From the NCBI GenBank assembly GCA_030428905.1, contig JAUIED010000042.1, positions 1 through 32,188 of the forward strand: a stretch of 32,188 nt of DNA, given 5' to 3'. Positions within the stretch are counted from its first letter, which is position 1. Every line of letters begins with the position of its first letter. Source of the stretch: Gammaproteobacteria bacterium. Its GTDB lineage: Bacteria; Pseudomonadota; Gammaproteobacteria; Pseudomonadales; Azotimanducaceae. This document shows, one piece after another, positions 23,395-30,501 of this stretch. Both the position numbers and the translations under genes were made by a program. The notes under the pieces are model-generated. The model did not search any database, was not told the DNA's origin, and saw only the letters and a program-made list of their open reading frames with translations.

Positions 23395-24440
23395 TGGAAA
23401 ACCGCAACCAGGTGTGGCGTCTCGCCCGCACACCGCAGCAAGGCTGGCCGACGAACGGCGACTTCGCCCTGCACGACGAACCGCTGCCCGAACCCGGCGC
23501 TGGCCAGGCACTGACGCGCACCCTTTATCTGTCGCTGGACCCCTACCAATGGGGGCGACGCCGCTCTGGCACCGAGCAGCCGGGGGATGTCTGCCACGGC
23601 CGCACGGTGTCGCAGGTGGTGGCGAGTCGCAGCGACGACTGGCTGGAGGGCGACTACATATTCTGTCCCGCCGGCTGGCAGAGCCACGGCCTGGTAGGCG
23701 ACGGCGTGGATGTGTTCGGTTACATGTTTCCGCGCAAGCTGGATCCTCAGCTTGCCCCCATCAGCACGGCCGTTGGCGTGCTCGGTATGCTGGGGTTGAC
23801 CGCCTATGCCGGTCTCGTAGTGCAGTGCGCACCGCGACCGGGCGAAACCGTCGTCGTCTCCGCCGCGTCGGGCGGCGTCGGCCAGGTGGCCGGACAGCTC
23901 GCACGGCTGCATGGCTGCAGAGTCGTCGGCATCGCCGGTAAGCCGGAGAAGTGCGCGTATCTCACCGACGCGCTCGGCTTCGATGCCTGCGTGTCCCATC
24001 TCGACGCAGATTTTGCAGGCCAGCTCGCTGCCGCCTGCCCGGACGGCATCGACATCTACTTCGAAAATGTCGGCGGCCGGGTGTATGAGGCCGTGCTGCC
24101 GCTCCTCGCGCAGAACGCGCGCATCACCCTCTGCGGCATGATCTCCCAGTACGGCAACACCGACGGCGGTGATGCTGCCGAGGTGTGGCGGCAAACCGGC
24201 GCGCCCTACTTCAGCCGTCGAGCCGTTGAGGTACATCCGCTGTTTGTCGGCAACTACGTGGCCTCGCACCAGGCGGAGTTTCTGGAGCGCATGGCCGGCT
24301 GGATCGCCTCCGGCGAGGTGCGCTACAAGGAAGACATCTGGCAGGGCATCGAACGTGCGCCGGAAGCGTTCGCCGCCATGCTGCGCGGCGACAACTTCGG
24401 CAAGACGCTGGTGGAGGTGGCAGCGCCCCAACTGCAGTAA
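23394..24440 (+). CDS. NADPH-dependent medium-chain reductase (LTB4DH/CurA-like)
   Basis: A 348-residue zinc-independent medium-chain dehydrogenase/reductase. The first half has LYLSLDPYQWGRR, the family's substrate-site landmark. GLTAYAGL leads into the nucleotide motif SAASGGVGQVAGQLA, then GIAGKPEKCAYL with the Lys typical of NADPH binding, and FENVGG. Members reduce the C=C bond of enones and enals (prostaglandin reductase, curcumin reductase CurA). In this operon it might saturate an unsaturated ketone formed by beta-elimination of a 3-keto-glycoside or by ring cleavage; that is conjecture. It shares one base with the CoA transferase stop. Confidence 0.9.
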   Translation: MENRNQVWRLARTPQQGWPTNGDFALHDEPLPEPGAGQALTRTLYLSLDPYQWGRRRSGTEQPGDVCHGRTVSQVVASRSDDWLEGDYIFCPAGWQSHGLVGDGVDVFGYMFPRKLDPQLAPISTAVGVLGMLGLTAYAGLVVQCAPRPGETVVVSAASGGVGQVAGQLARLHGCRVVGIAGKPEKCAYLTDALGFDACVSHLDADFAGQLAAACPDGIDIYFENVGGRVYEAVLPLLAQNARITLCGMISQYGNTDGGDAAEVWRQTGAPYFSRRAVEVHPLFVGNYVASHQAEFLERMAGWIASGEVRYKEDIWQGIERAPEAFAAMLRGDNFGKTLVEVAAPQLQ

Positions 24441-24471
24441 CATCCACAAACGACGGACCTGGGGAGGCCGC

Positions 24472-25224
24472 ATGCGCAGACGACGATTCACCGTGGCCAT
24501 CGGCGCCGCAGCAGCACTCGGCGGTATCGCCTGGTGGCAACGCAATACGCTCGCCCGAGCACTGCTGACCGGCAGGCAAAACGAGGCAGTCGCGCTCACC
24601 GCCAACGATCCCAGCACCTGCCTGCTGACACCTGAACAGGAGGAAGGCCCGTTCTTCGTGAGGGCCCCGCTGCGCCGTGACATACGCGAAGATCGTGCAG
24701 GTCTCACCCTCGAGCTGAGTCTGCAGGTGGTACGCACCGATGCGTGCGTGCCCGTCACCGATGCGTTGGTGGAGATCTGGCACTGCGACGCGGCGGGACG
24801 ATACAGCGGCTATCCGGAGGATCTGAGCCGCAATCCGGTGGGCACGATGCTGTTCGTCGGCAACGATCACGTGGAGCCCGTCAACGGCAAGACCTATCTG
24901 CGCGGCGCTCAGCGTAGCGATGCGGATGGGTTCGTGCGCTTCACCACCGTGCTGCCGGGCTGGTACGAACCGCGGGTGCCCCACATCCACGTGAAGGCCT
25001 TCGTGGGTGAAACGGCCTTCATCACCACACAGCTCTACTTCCCCACCGCGCTCACCGAAGCGGTGTACCGGGAGCATCCAGACTACGCGCCCTACGGCCG
25101 CTCGCCGTATCATTCCGGCAACGATGTGGTGCTGGGCCAGTTTCCTGACGCCCAGGGCCTGCTGCTGACGCCCGCACGCAGCGGCGACACGCTGCGCGCC
25201 ACCGGCCGGCTGGCCATTGCCTGA
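24472..25224 (+). CDS. Tat-exported intradiol ring-cleavage dioxygenase
   Basis: A 250-residue non-haem Fe(III) dioxygenase of the protocatechuate/catechol 1,2-dioxygenase superfamily. CLLTPEQEEGPFFV (50-63) and EIWHCDAAGRYSGY are family marks. Probable iron ligands are Y111 (or Y114), Y165, H171 and H173 in GWYEPRVPHIHVK. These enzymes open catecholic rings between the two hydroxyls. An N-terminal RRRRF plus hydrophobic run (7-22) makes a likely twin-arginine signal, so it would act outside the cytoplasm. ATG 24472 follows GGGGAGG; the longer upstream frame only shadows the reductase. It starts 31 nt after the reductase and 15 nt before the exported isomerase gene, suggesting a role on a phenolic aglycone. 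Confidence 0.88.
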   Translation: MRRRRFTVAIGAAAALGGIAWWQRNTLARALLTGRQNEAVALTANDPSTCLLTPEQEEGPFFVRAPLRRDIREDRAGLTLELSLQVVRTDACVPVTDALVEIWHCDAAGRYSGYPEDLSRNPVGTMLFVGNDHVEPVNGKTYLRGAQRSDADGFVRFTTVLPGWYEPRVPHIHVKAFVGETAFITTQLYFPTALTEAVYREHPDYAPYGRSPYHSGNDVVLGQFPDAQGLLLTPARSGDTLRATGRLAIA

Positions 25225-25239
25225 GATGGGGGAAAGACC

Positions 25240-26058
25240 ATGAATCGACGCCAGGTGCTTGGCGGGCTGGTGGCGATCAGCGCCGCAGCCTGCACCACAC
25301 CGCAAACACAACCGGGGAGAAGACAGGTGGAACGAATCGGCGTGCAGCTCTACACGGTGCGCGAGGAGATGGCGCGCGATGCAGCGGCAACCCTTTCAGC
25401 AGTCGCCGCGGCTGGCTACGTAGAAGTGGAAACCGCAGGCACCGGCAACCTGAGCACGGCACAGTTCGCCGCGGCTCTGGCTGAGAATGGTCTCACCGCG
25501 CCGGCGGCGCACGTGCCTGTGAATCTGCTCGATGAGAATCCGGACGGGTTGCTCGAAGCCGCCGAGACCATCGGCTACCGCTACCTCGTGGTGCCCTGGA
25601 TACCGCCCGAGATGCGTACGCTTGAAGGCTACCGCAAACTCGCAGCGACACTGAACCGGTTTGGAGAGACGTCCGCCCGCGCCGGTGTGCAAACCTGTTA
25701 CCACAACCACGACTTCGAGTTCGCCACCGTCGACGGCGTGCTGCCGATGCAGTACCTGCTCGACGCCTGTGACCCGCGCCTGGTGCGCTTCGAGCTGGAC
25801 CTGTACTGGGCAACCCACGCAGGCGCGGATGTGCGGGGCCTGCTCGCCGCGCAACCCGAACGTTTTCCGCTGTGTCACGTGAAGGACCGCGCCGCGAATG
25901 GCGACATGGTGGACGTAGGCGACGGCGAGATCGACTTCCCGGCGCTGTTCGCCGCCGGCAGCGGCCTTGCGCACTACTTCGTGGAACACGACCGTCCCGC
26001 AAAGCCCATGGAGTCGGTGCGCCGTAGCGCCGCAGCGCTCAAGGCGATCCGCTTTTGA
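25240..26058 (+). CDS. Exported sugar isomerase-like TIM barrel (Tat lipoprotein)
   Basis: A 272-residue xylose isomerase-like/AP-endonuclease-2 barrel behind a leader MNRRQVLGGLVAISAAAC. The leader combines a twin-arginine motif with a lipobox ending at C18, so the enzyme is probably a membrane-anchored periplasmic protein. Barrel landmarks are RIGVQLYTVRE, YHNHDFEF (H155, H157, E160), FELDLYWATHAG (D187), CHVKD (H213) and FVEHD (E249). In 3-keto-glycoside pathways exported members of this family hydrate or isomerise keto-sugar intermediates. GGGGGA lies upstream of ATG 25240. Its stop overlaps the DUF1080 start as TTGA, which ties the two exported enzymes together. Confidence 0.9.
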   Translation: MNRRQVLGGLVAISAAACTTPQTQPGRRQVERIGVQLYTVREEMARDAAATLSAVAAAGYVEVETAGTGNLSTAQFAAALAENGLTAPAAHVPVNLLDENPDGLLEAAETIGYRYLVVPWIPPEMRTLEGYRKLAATLNRFGETSARAGVQTCYHNHDFEFATVDGVLPMQYLLDACDPRLVRFELDLYWATHAGADVRGLLAAQPERFPLCHVKDRAANGDMVDVGDGEIDFPALFAAGSGLAHYFVEHDRPAKPMESVRRSAAALKAIRF

Positions 26059-26816
26059 AGCGCCTGTGGATATTACTGGCGCTGTGCGGCTGCGCCGCCG
26101 AACCGCGTGAGGAATGGATCAGCCTGTTCAATGGCAGCGACCTCGACGGCTGGACCGCCAAGATTCGCGGATTGCCGTCAGGGGAAGATCCTCTGGGCAC
26201 CTTTCGCGTGCAGGATGGTCTGCTCACGGTTTCCTACGACGGTTACGAAACGTTCGACAACCGCTTCGGCCACCTGTTCTACGCCACCCCGTTCAGCAGT
26301 TACCGCCTCCATCTCGAGTACCGCTTCATCGGCGATCAGGCCAGCGGCGGCGAGCCCTGGGCGTTTCGCAACAGCGGCGTGATGGTGCACAGCCAGGCGC
26401 CGGAGACCATGCCGGCCGCACAGGATTTCCCGATTTCCGTGGAGGTGCAGTTTCTCGGCGGCCGCGGTGACGGCACGGTGCGCCCCACCGGCAACCTGTG
26501 CACGCCGGGTACGCACGTCATCTACCAGGGCGCGTTCACGGAGACGCACTGCATTCCGGCAAACGCGCCCACTATCGACGGCGACCGCTGGGTGTCCGTG
26601 GAAGTGCTCGTGCGCGGTGGTGACGAGATCGTGCACTACATCGACGGACAGGAAGTGATTCGCTACGGCGGCACCACCACCGGCGGTGGCGTGGTCTCGG
26701 GTCACGACCCGGCGCAGAAGCCCGAAGGCGCGCCGCTCACCTCCGGCTACATCGCCCTGCAGAGCGAAAGCCACCCCATTCAGTTCCGCGACATCCGGCT
26801 GCTGCCGCTGCAATAA
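26055..26816 (+). CDS. DUF1080 lipoprotein (3-keto-disaccharide hydrolase family)
   Basis: A 253-residue concanavalin-like (LamG fold) protein of PF06439, now associated with 3-keto-disaccharide/glycoside cleavage. Typical strings are WISLFNGSDLDGW (21-33), RNSGVM (105-110), VEVQFLGG (129-136) and GYIALQSESHPIQFRDIRL (231-249). The N-terminus KRLWILLALCGC looks like a lipoprotein signal with C13 as the lipidated residue, so it should be periplasmic. TTG 26055 is the only sensible start, overlapping the isomerase TGA; no ATG occurs before the signal peptide. Members cleave 3-keto-glycosides made by a C3 dehydrogenase, here probably the GMC enzyme at the right edge. Confidence 0.9.
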   Translation: MKRLWILLALCGCAAEPREEWISLFNGSDLDGWTAKIRGLPSGEDPLGTFRVQDGLLTVSYDGYETFDNRFGHLFYATPFSSYRLHLEYRFIGDQASGGEPWAFRNSGVMVHSQAPETMPAAQDFPISVEVQFLGGRGDGTVRPTGNLCTPGTHVIYQGAFTETHCIPANAPTIDGDRWVSVEVLVRGGDEIVHYIDGQEVIRYGGTTTGGGVVSGHDPAQKPEGAPLTSGYIALQSESHPIQFRDIRLLPLQ

Positions 26817-26822
26817 ACCCGC

Positions 26823-29270
26823 ATGCCGAGCGCAACGCTACCAGCACAAGCACAGGTCGTCATCGTAGGCGGCGGCGTCATCGGCTGCTCCATCGCCTAC
26901 CACCTGGCCAAACTCGGCTGGCAGGACGTGGTGCTGCTCGAACGACGCAAGCTGACAAGCGGCACCACCTGGCACGCGGCCGGCCTCATCGGTCAGCTTC
27001 GCGCCACGCAGAACATGACGCGTCTGGCGAGGTACAGCGCAGAGCTTTACACAGGCCTCGAGGCGGAGACCGGACAGGCCACCGGCTACAAGCAGAATGG
27101 CTCCGTGACGCTGGCGACCAACCCGGAGCGGTTCGAGGAGCTGAAACGCAACGCCTCCATGGCGAAAGTATTCGGCCTCCAGGTCGATGTGATCGACCGC
27201 GCCGAGGTCGCCCGCCACTACCCGCTCATCCGCACAGACGACGTGCTCGGTGGCTTGTGGATACCCTCCGACGGCCAGGCCAACCCCATCGACGTCACGC
27301 AGGCGCTGGCGCGCGGTGCCCGCAGCAATGGCGCACGCATCTTCGAAGACACCAAAGTCACGCGGTTGCTGCACGACGGCACACGCATCACCGGCGTGGC
27401 AACCGAGCACGGCGACATTCGCGCGGCACGCGTGGTGCTGTGCGCCGGCATGTGGACCCGGGAGCTCGCAGCCTCGGTTGGCGTCAACGTGCCCCTGCAC
27501 GCCTGCGAGCACTACTATCTGGTGACCGAGCCGGTGGCCGGCGTGACATCCGACCTGCCGGTGCTGCGCGACTACGACGCCTGCGCCTACTACAAGGAAG
27601 ATGCCGGCAAGATACTCCTCGGCGCCTTCGAGCCCGTCGCCCGCCCCTGGGGCGGCGATGGCATTCCGGAAGAATTCTGCTTCGATGAACTGCCGGGCGA
27701 CTTCGAGCAATTCGCGCCTGTGCTCGAACAGGCGATCCAACGCATGCCGCTGCTCGAAGATGCCGGTGTGCAGACGTTTTTCTGCGGCCCGGAGAGCTTC
27801 ACGCCGGACGACCGCTACCACCTCGGCGAGTCGCCGGAGCTGGACGGTCTGTTCGTTGCCGCCGGCTTCAACTCCATCGGCATCCAGTCCGCCGGCGGCG
27901 TCGGCAAAGTCGCGGCCGAGTGGCTGCGCGACGGCCATCCGCCGGCGGATCTCTGGGAAGTGGACGTGCGCCGCAACATGCCCTTCCAGGCCAACCGCCG
28001 CTACCTGGCTGATCGCGCCACCGAGACCCTGGGCCTGCTCTACGCCATGCACTGGCCGTTCCGCCAGTACACGAGCGCCCGCGGCGTGCGGCGCACGCCG
28101 TTCCACGACCGCTGGGCTGCTGAGGGCGCTGCCTTCGGCGAGCTTGCTGGCTGGGAGCGGCCGAACTGGTTCGCCCCGAAGGGCGTCGAGCCGCAATACG
28201 CCTACTCGTGGAAACGGCAGAACTGGTTCGACTACTCGGCGGCAGAACACCGCGCGGTGCGCGAGGCGGTGGGCGTGCTGGACCTGTCGTCGTTCGCCGA
28301 GTTCCTCGTGCAGGGCAGCGACGCCACGCAGAGAATGAACCAGATTTGCGCCAACGACATCGACGTGCCCGTGGGACGCATCGTCTACACCCAGTGGCTG
28401 AACCCACGCGGCGGCATCGAGGCCGATGTCACGGTTTGCCGCCTGAATGACGCGGCCTACCTGGTGATCAGCCCGCCCGCCCAGCAGACCCGCGACCTGC
28501 ACTGGCTGCAGCGTCAGCTGCGCGATAGCACCGCCACGGTCACGGACGTGTCGTCCGGCTACGCGGTGCTTGGCGTCATGGGGCCGAACAGCCGCGCGCT
28601 GCTGCAGAGCCTGACCGATGCCGATCTTGGCAACGATGCGTTCCCCTTCGGCCACTTCCGCGACATCGATATCGGCTACGCCACGGTGCGCGCCCTGCGG
28701 GTCACCTACGTGGGCGAGCTCGGTTGGGAGCTGCACATGCCTGCCGAGTTCGCGCTGCACGTCTACGACACGCTCATGCAGGCCGGCACAGCTTTCGGCC
28801 TCAAGCCCGTGGGCATGCATGCCATGAACTCGCTGCGCATCGAGAAGGCCTACCGGCATTGGGGACACGACATCTCCGACGAAGATACGCCGCTGGAAGC
28901 AGGCCTCAACTTCGCCGTCGCCTACGACAAGCCCGGTGGGTTCATTGGCCGCGACGCCCTGCTGGCGCAGAAACAAACCGGCGTGCGCAAACATCTGGTG
29001 CAGTTTCTTCTCGAAAACCCGGAGCCGATGCTCTACCACAACGAGCCCATCTGGCGCGACGACACGCTGGTGGGCTACGTCGCCTCAGGAATGTACGGGC
29101 ATACCCTGGGCGGCGCCGTTGGCCTCGGCTATGTGCACCATGCAGGAGGTGTGGATGCGGCGTTCGTGCGCGAGGGTCGCTATGAGATCGAGATTGCTGG
29201 CGAGCGCTTCCCGGCCAAGGCTTCGCTTCGGCCGATGTACGATGCAAAGGGGCTGAGGATTCGCTGTTAG
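26823..29270 (+). CDS. Dimethylglycine/sarcosine dehydrogenase-like flavoenzyme
   Basis: An 815-residue fusion of an FAD-dependent amine dehydrogenase (DAO fold, about 10-370), a middle FAO_M domain (about 370-430) and a C-terminal folate-binding GcvT-type module (about 435-815). The dinucleotide motif VIVGGGVIGCSIAYHL is at 13-28, and H51 in TTWHAAGLIG matches the residue that holds FAD covalently in mitochondrial dimethylglycine and sarcosine dehydrogenases. These demethylate N-methylglycines and pass formaldehyde to tetrahydrofolate. The GcvT part shows SLRIEKAYRHWGHDI and TPLEAGL. It follows DUF1080 by 6 nt with no visible Shine-Dalgarno. Why an N-demethylase sits in this operon is unclear; the amine substrate cannot be told. 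Confidence 0.9.
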   Translation: MPSATLPAQAQVVIVGGGVIGCSIAYHLAKLGWQDVVLLERRKLTSGTTWHAAGLIGQLRATQNMTRLARYSAELYTGLEAETGQATGYKQNGSVTLATNPERFEELKRNASMAKVFGLQVDVIDRAEVARHYPLIRTDDVLGGLWIPSDGQANPIDVTQALARGARSNGARIFEDTKVTRLLHDGTRITGVATEHGDIRAARVVLCAGMWTRELAASVGVNVPLHACEHYYLVTEPVAGVTSDLPVLRDYDACAYYKEDAGKILLGAFEPVARPWGGDGIPEEFCFDELPGDFEQFAPVLEQAIQRMPLLEDAGVQTFFCGPESFTPDDRYHLGESPELDGLFVAAGFNSIGIQSAGGVGKVAAEWLRDGHPPADLWEVDVRRNMPFQANRRYLADRATETLGLLYAMHWPFRQYTSARGVRRTPFHDRWAAEGAAFGELAGWERPNWFAPKGVEPQYAYSWKRQNWFDYSAAEHRAVREAVGVLDLSSFAEFLVQGSDATQRMNQICANDIDVPVGRIVYTQWLNPRGGIEADVTVCRLNDAAYLVISPPAQQTRDLHWLQRQLRDSTATVTDVSSGYAVLGVMGPNSRALLQSLTDADLGNDAFPFGHFRDIDIGYATVRALRVTYVGELGWELHMPAEFALHVYDTLMQAGTAFGLKPVGMHAMNSLRIEKAYRHWGHDISDEDTPLEAGLNFAVAYDKPGGFIGRDALLAQKQTGVRKHLVQFLLENPEPMLYHNEPIWRDDTLVGYVASGMYGHTLGGAVGLGYVHHAGGVDAAFVREGRYEIEIAGERFPAKASLRPMYDAKGLRIRC

Positions 29271-29431
29271 TGAGCCCGTGCCGATCGATCCGTCAACCCG
29301 ATGTGAAGGCTACGCACGTTTCCTCATTGCACCCCACACACGAATGCACGCCTGAGGCGGTACCATGGACTATCGCTGGACCCAGCGCCGGCCAATGGTC
29401 CGTTTCTGACATCAGGTTATAGGAGTCATCA
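29271..29431. other. 161-bp gap ending the long operon
   Basis: No gene or clear terminator hairpin is visible. It is the longest gap after 15818 and probably holds the promoter of the PPOX-family gene, but no convincing -35/-10 pair was found. AGGAG at 29421-29425 is that gene's ribosome site. Confidence 0.4.
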
Positions 29432-29923
29432 ATGGCACTACCCCGCGAACTGGCGCTCGACGACACACAGGTCGAGGACATGCTCGGCAACGACTGGAAC
29501 CTGCGCATCGCCACCGTGGATGCGCAGGGCAACATCAACCTCACGCCCATGTGGTTCGGCTGGGCGGGCGGCAATATCTACATCTACGGGCGCGGGCAGA
29601 AGGTGGCAAACCTGCGCCGCAACCCGCGCTGCACGGTGCTGGTTGACCGCAATGAAAAATTCCCGGAGCTGCAGGCGATCATGATGCGCGGCACGGCGCG
29701 GGTGCTGGAAACCGCCGAGGAAGAAACCGCCGACCCGCACCTGGAAGAAGCCCGCCGGCAGATGGGTATCAAGTACAACGGCGGCCACGGCCAGCCGAAG
29801 GTGGACGACCCACCGCCGCAGAGCAGCACCGCCGGCGGCCGCAACCGCCGCTGGATCGTCTTCACGCCGGACCGAACGGTGACCTGGGACAACTTCAAGC
29901 TGGATCGGTTGAAGCGCGGCTAG
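29432..29923 (+). CDS. PPOX-class (pyridoxamine 5'-phosphate oxidase fold) protein
   Basis: A 163-residue split-barrel flavin- or F420-binding-type protein. The opening NLRIATVDAQGNINLTPMWF and the KVANLRRNPRCTVLVD segment are characteristic of the PPOX-like superfamily, and MMRGTARVLET fits the next strand pair. Family members bind FMN, F420 or haem and reduce or oxidise varied substrates; this one lacks enough distinctive residues to assign. A Gly/Pro-rich insertion lies at about 112-135. AGGAG is 6 nt before ATG 29432. It probably has its own promoter and ends 12 nt from the convergent GMC-associated gene. Confidence 0.85.
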   Translation: MALPRELALDDTQVEDMLGNDWNLRIATVDAQGNINLTPMWFGWAGGNIYIYGRGQKVANLRRNPRCTVLVDRNEKFPELQAIMMRGTARVLETAEEETADPHLEEARRQMGIKYNGGHGQPKVDDPPPQSSTAGGRNRRWIVFTPDRTVTWDNFKLDRLKRG

Positions 29924-29935
29924 CAAATACGCCTG

Positions 29936-30487
29936 CTACGCATGCCGCGCCCAGGCAGGCTCGCCAGGCTCAACATCCACACACGGATCGAACCGCCCCG
30001 GGGTTTCCACATAACGCAGCGCCTGGGTGTAGCCGATTTCCGAGGTGAAGTAGCCGAGCACGGTCAGCTCTTTGATCATCACGAAGTAGTCTGCCCGTTC
30101 GCGGTCCAGCTCCGTCAGCAGCGCCAGGCGGTCCCCGGGTGCAGCGCTGAGAAAACCGCTGCCATATGCCTCGATGCAGCGGCTTTCCAGACGCGTCATG
30201 CCGTCGCGAAAAGCCGCGCGCTTCTCCGGTGCGTAGGTGTCAGTGACCATCAGCGCGATGAAGGCGCCTACCTCGGCGGCACGCGCGCCGGGTGTATCAG
30301 TTTCCGGCAGGATGGTCTCCGCCACCTCGTCGAGCCAGGCGATGTCGGCGGCTGAAAATTCGCTGGTGGCCGAAGCGGATCTATCCGTGACGCTGCAAGC
30401 GCTGAAGAGCATCGGACCACCCGCGAGCGTGACGAAACCAGCGCCTTCCAGCGCGCGGCGAATCACTTCCCGTCGTGTTGCAGACAT
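29936..30487 (-). CDS. Gluconate 2-dehydrogenase subunit 3-like protein, Tat signal
   Basis: A 183-residue small subunit of a membrane or periplasmic GMC-type dehydrogenase. The leader MSATRREVIRRALEGAGF carries a twin-arginine motif and ends near a possible lipobox FSAC (C31). The body ADIAWLDEVAETILPETDTPGA and TEIGYTQ-like end (TSEIGYTQALRYVE) match the gluconate 2-dehydrogenase subunit 3 family. The known role is to carry the signal-less GMC flavoprotein through Tat and aid its maturation. ATG 30487 is preferred because GGGAGG lies 7 nt upstream; ATG 30493 is too close to that site. It follows the GMC gene by about 14 nt. Confidence 0.88.
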   Translation of the reverse strand: MSATRREVIRRALEGAGFVTLAGGPMLFSACSVTDRSASATSEFSAADIAWLDEVAETILPETDTPGARAAEVGAFIALMVTDTYAPEKRAAFRDGMTRLESRCIEAYGSGFLSAAPGDRLALLTELDRERADYFVMIKELTVLGYFTSEIGYTQALRYVETPGRFDPCVDVEPGEPAWARHA

Positions 30488-30501
30488 GGCCATTCCTCCC
30501 T

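Noticed and set aside
26838-29039. A 733-codon open frame antisense to the dimethylglycine dehydrogenase-like gene
   Set aside because: High G+C makes long antisense frames common; it shows no recognisable domain, while the plus strand encodes a clear family member.
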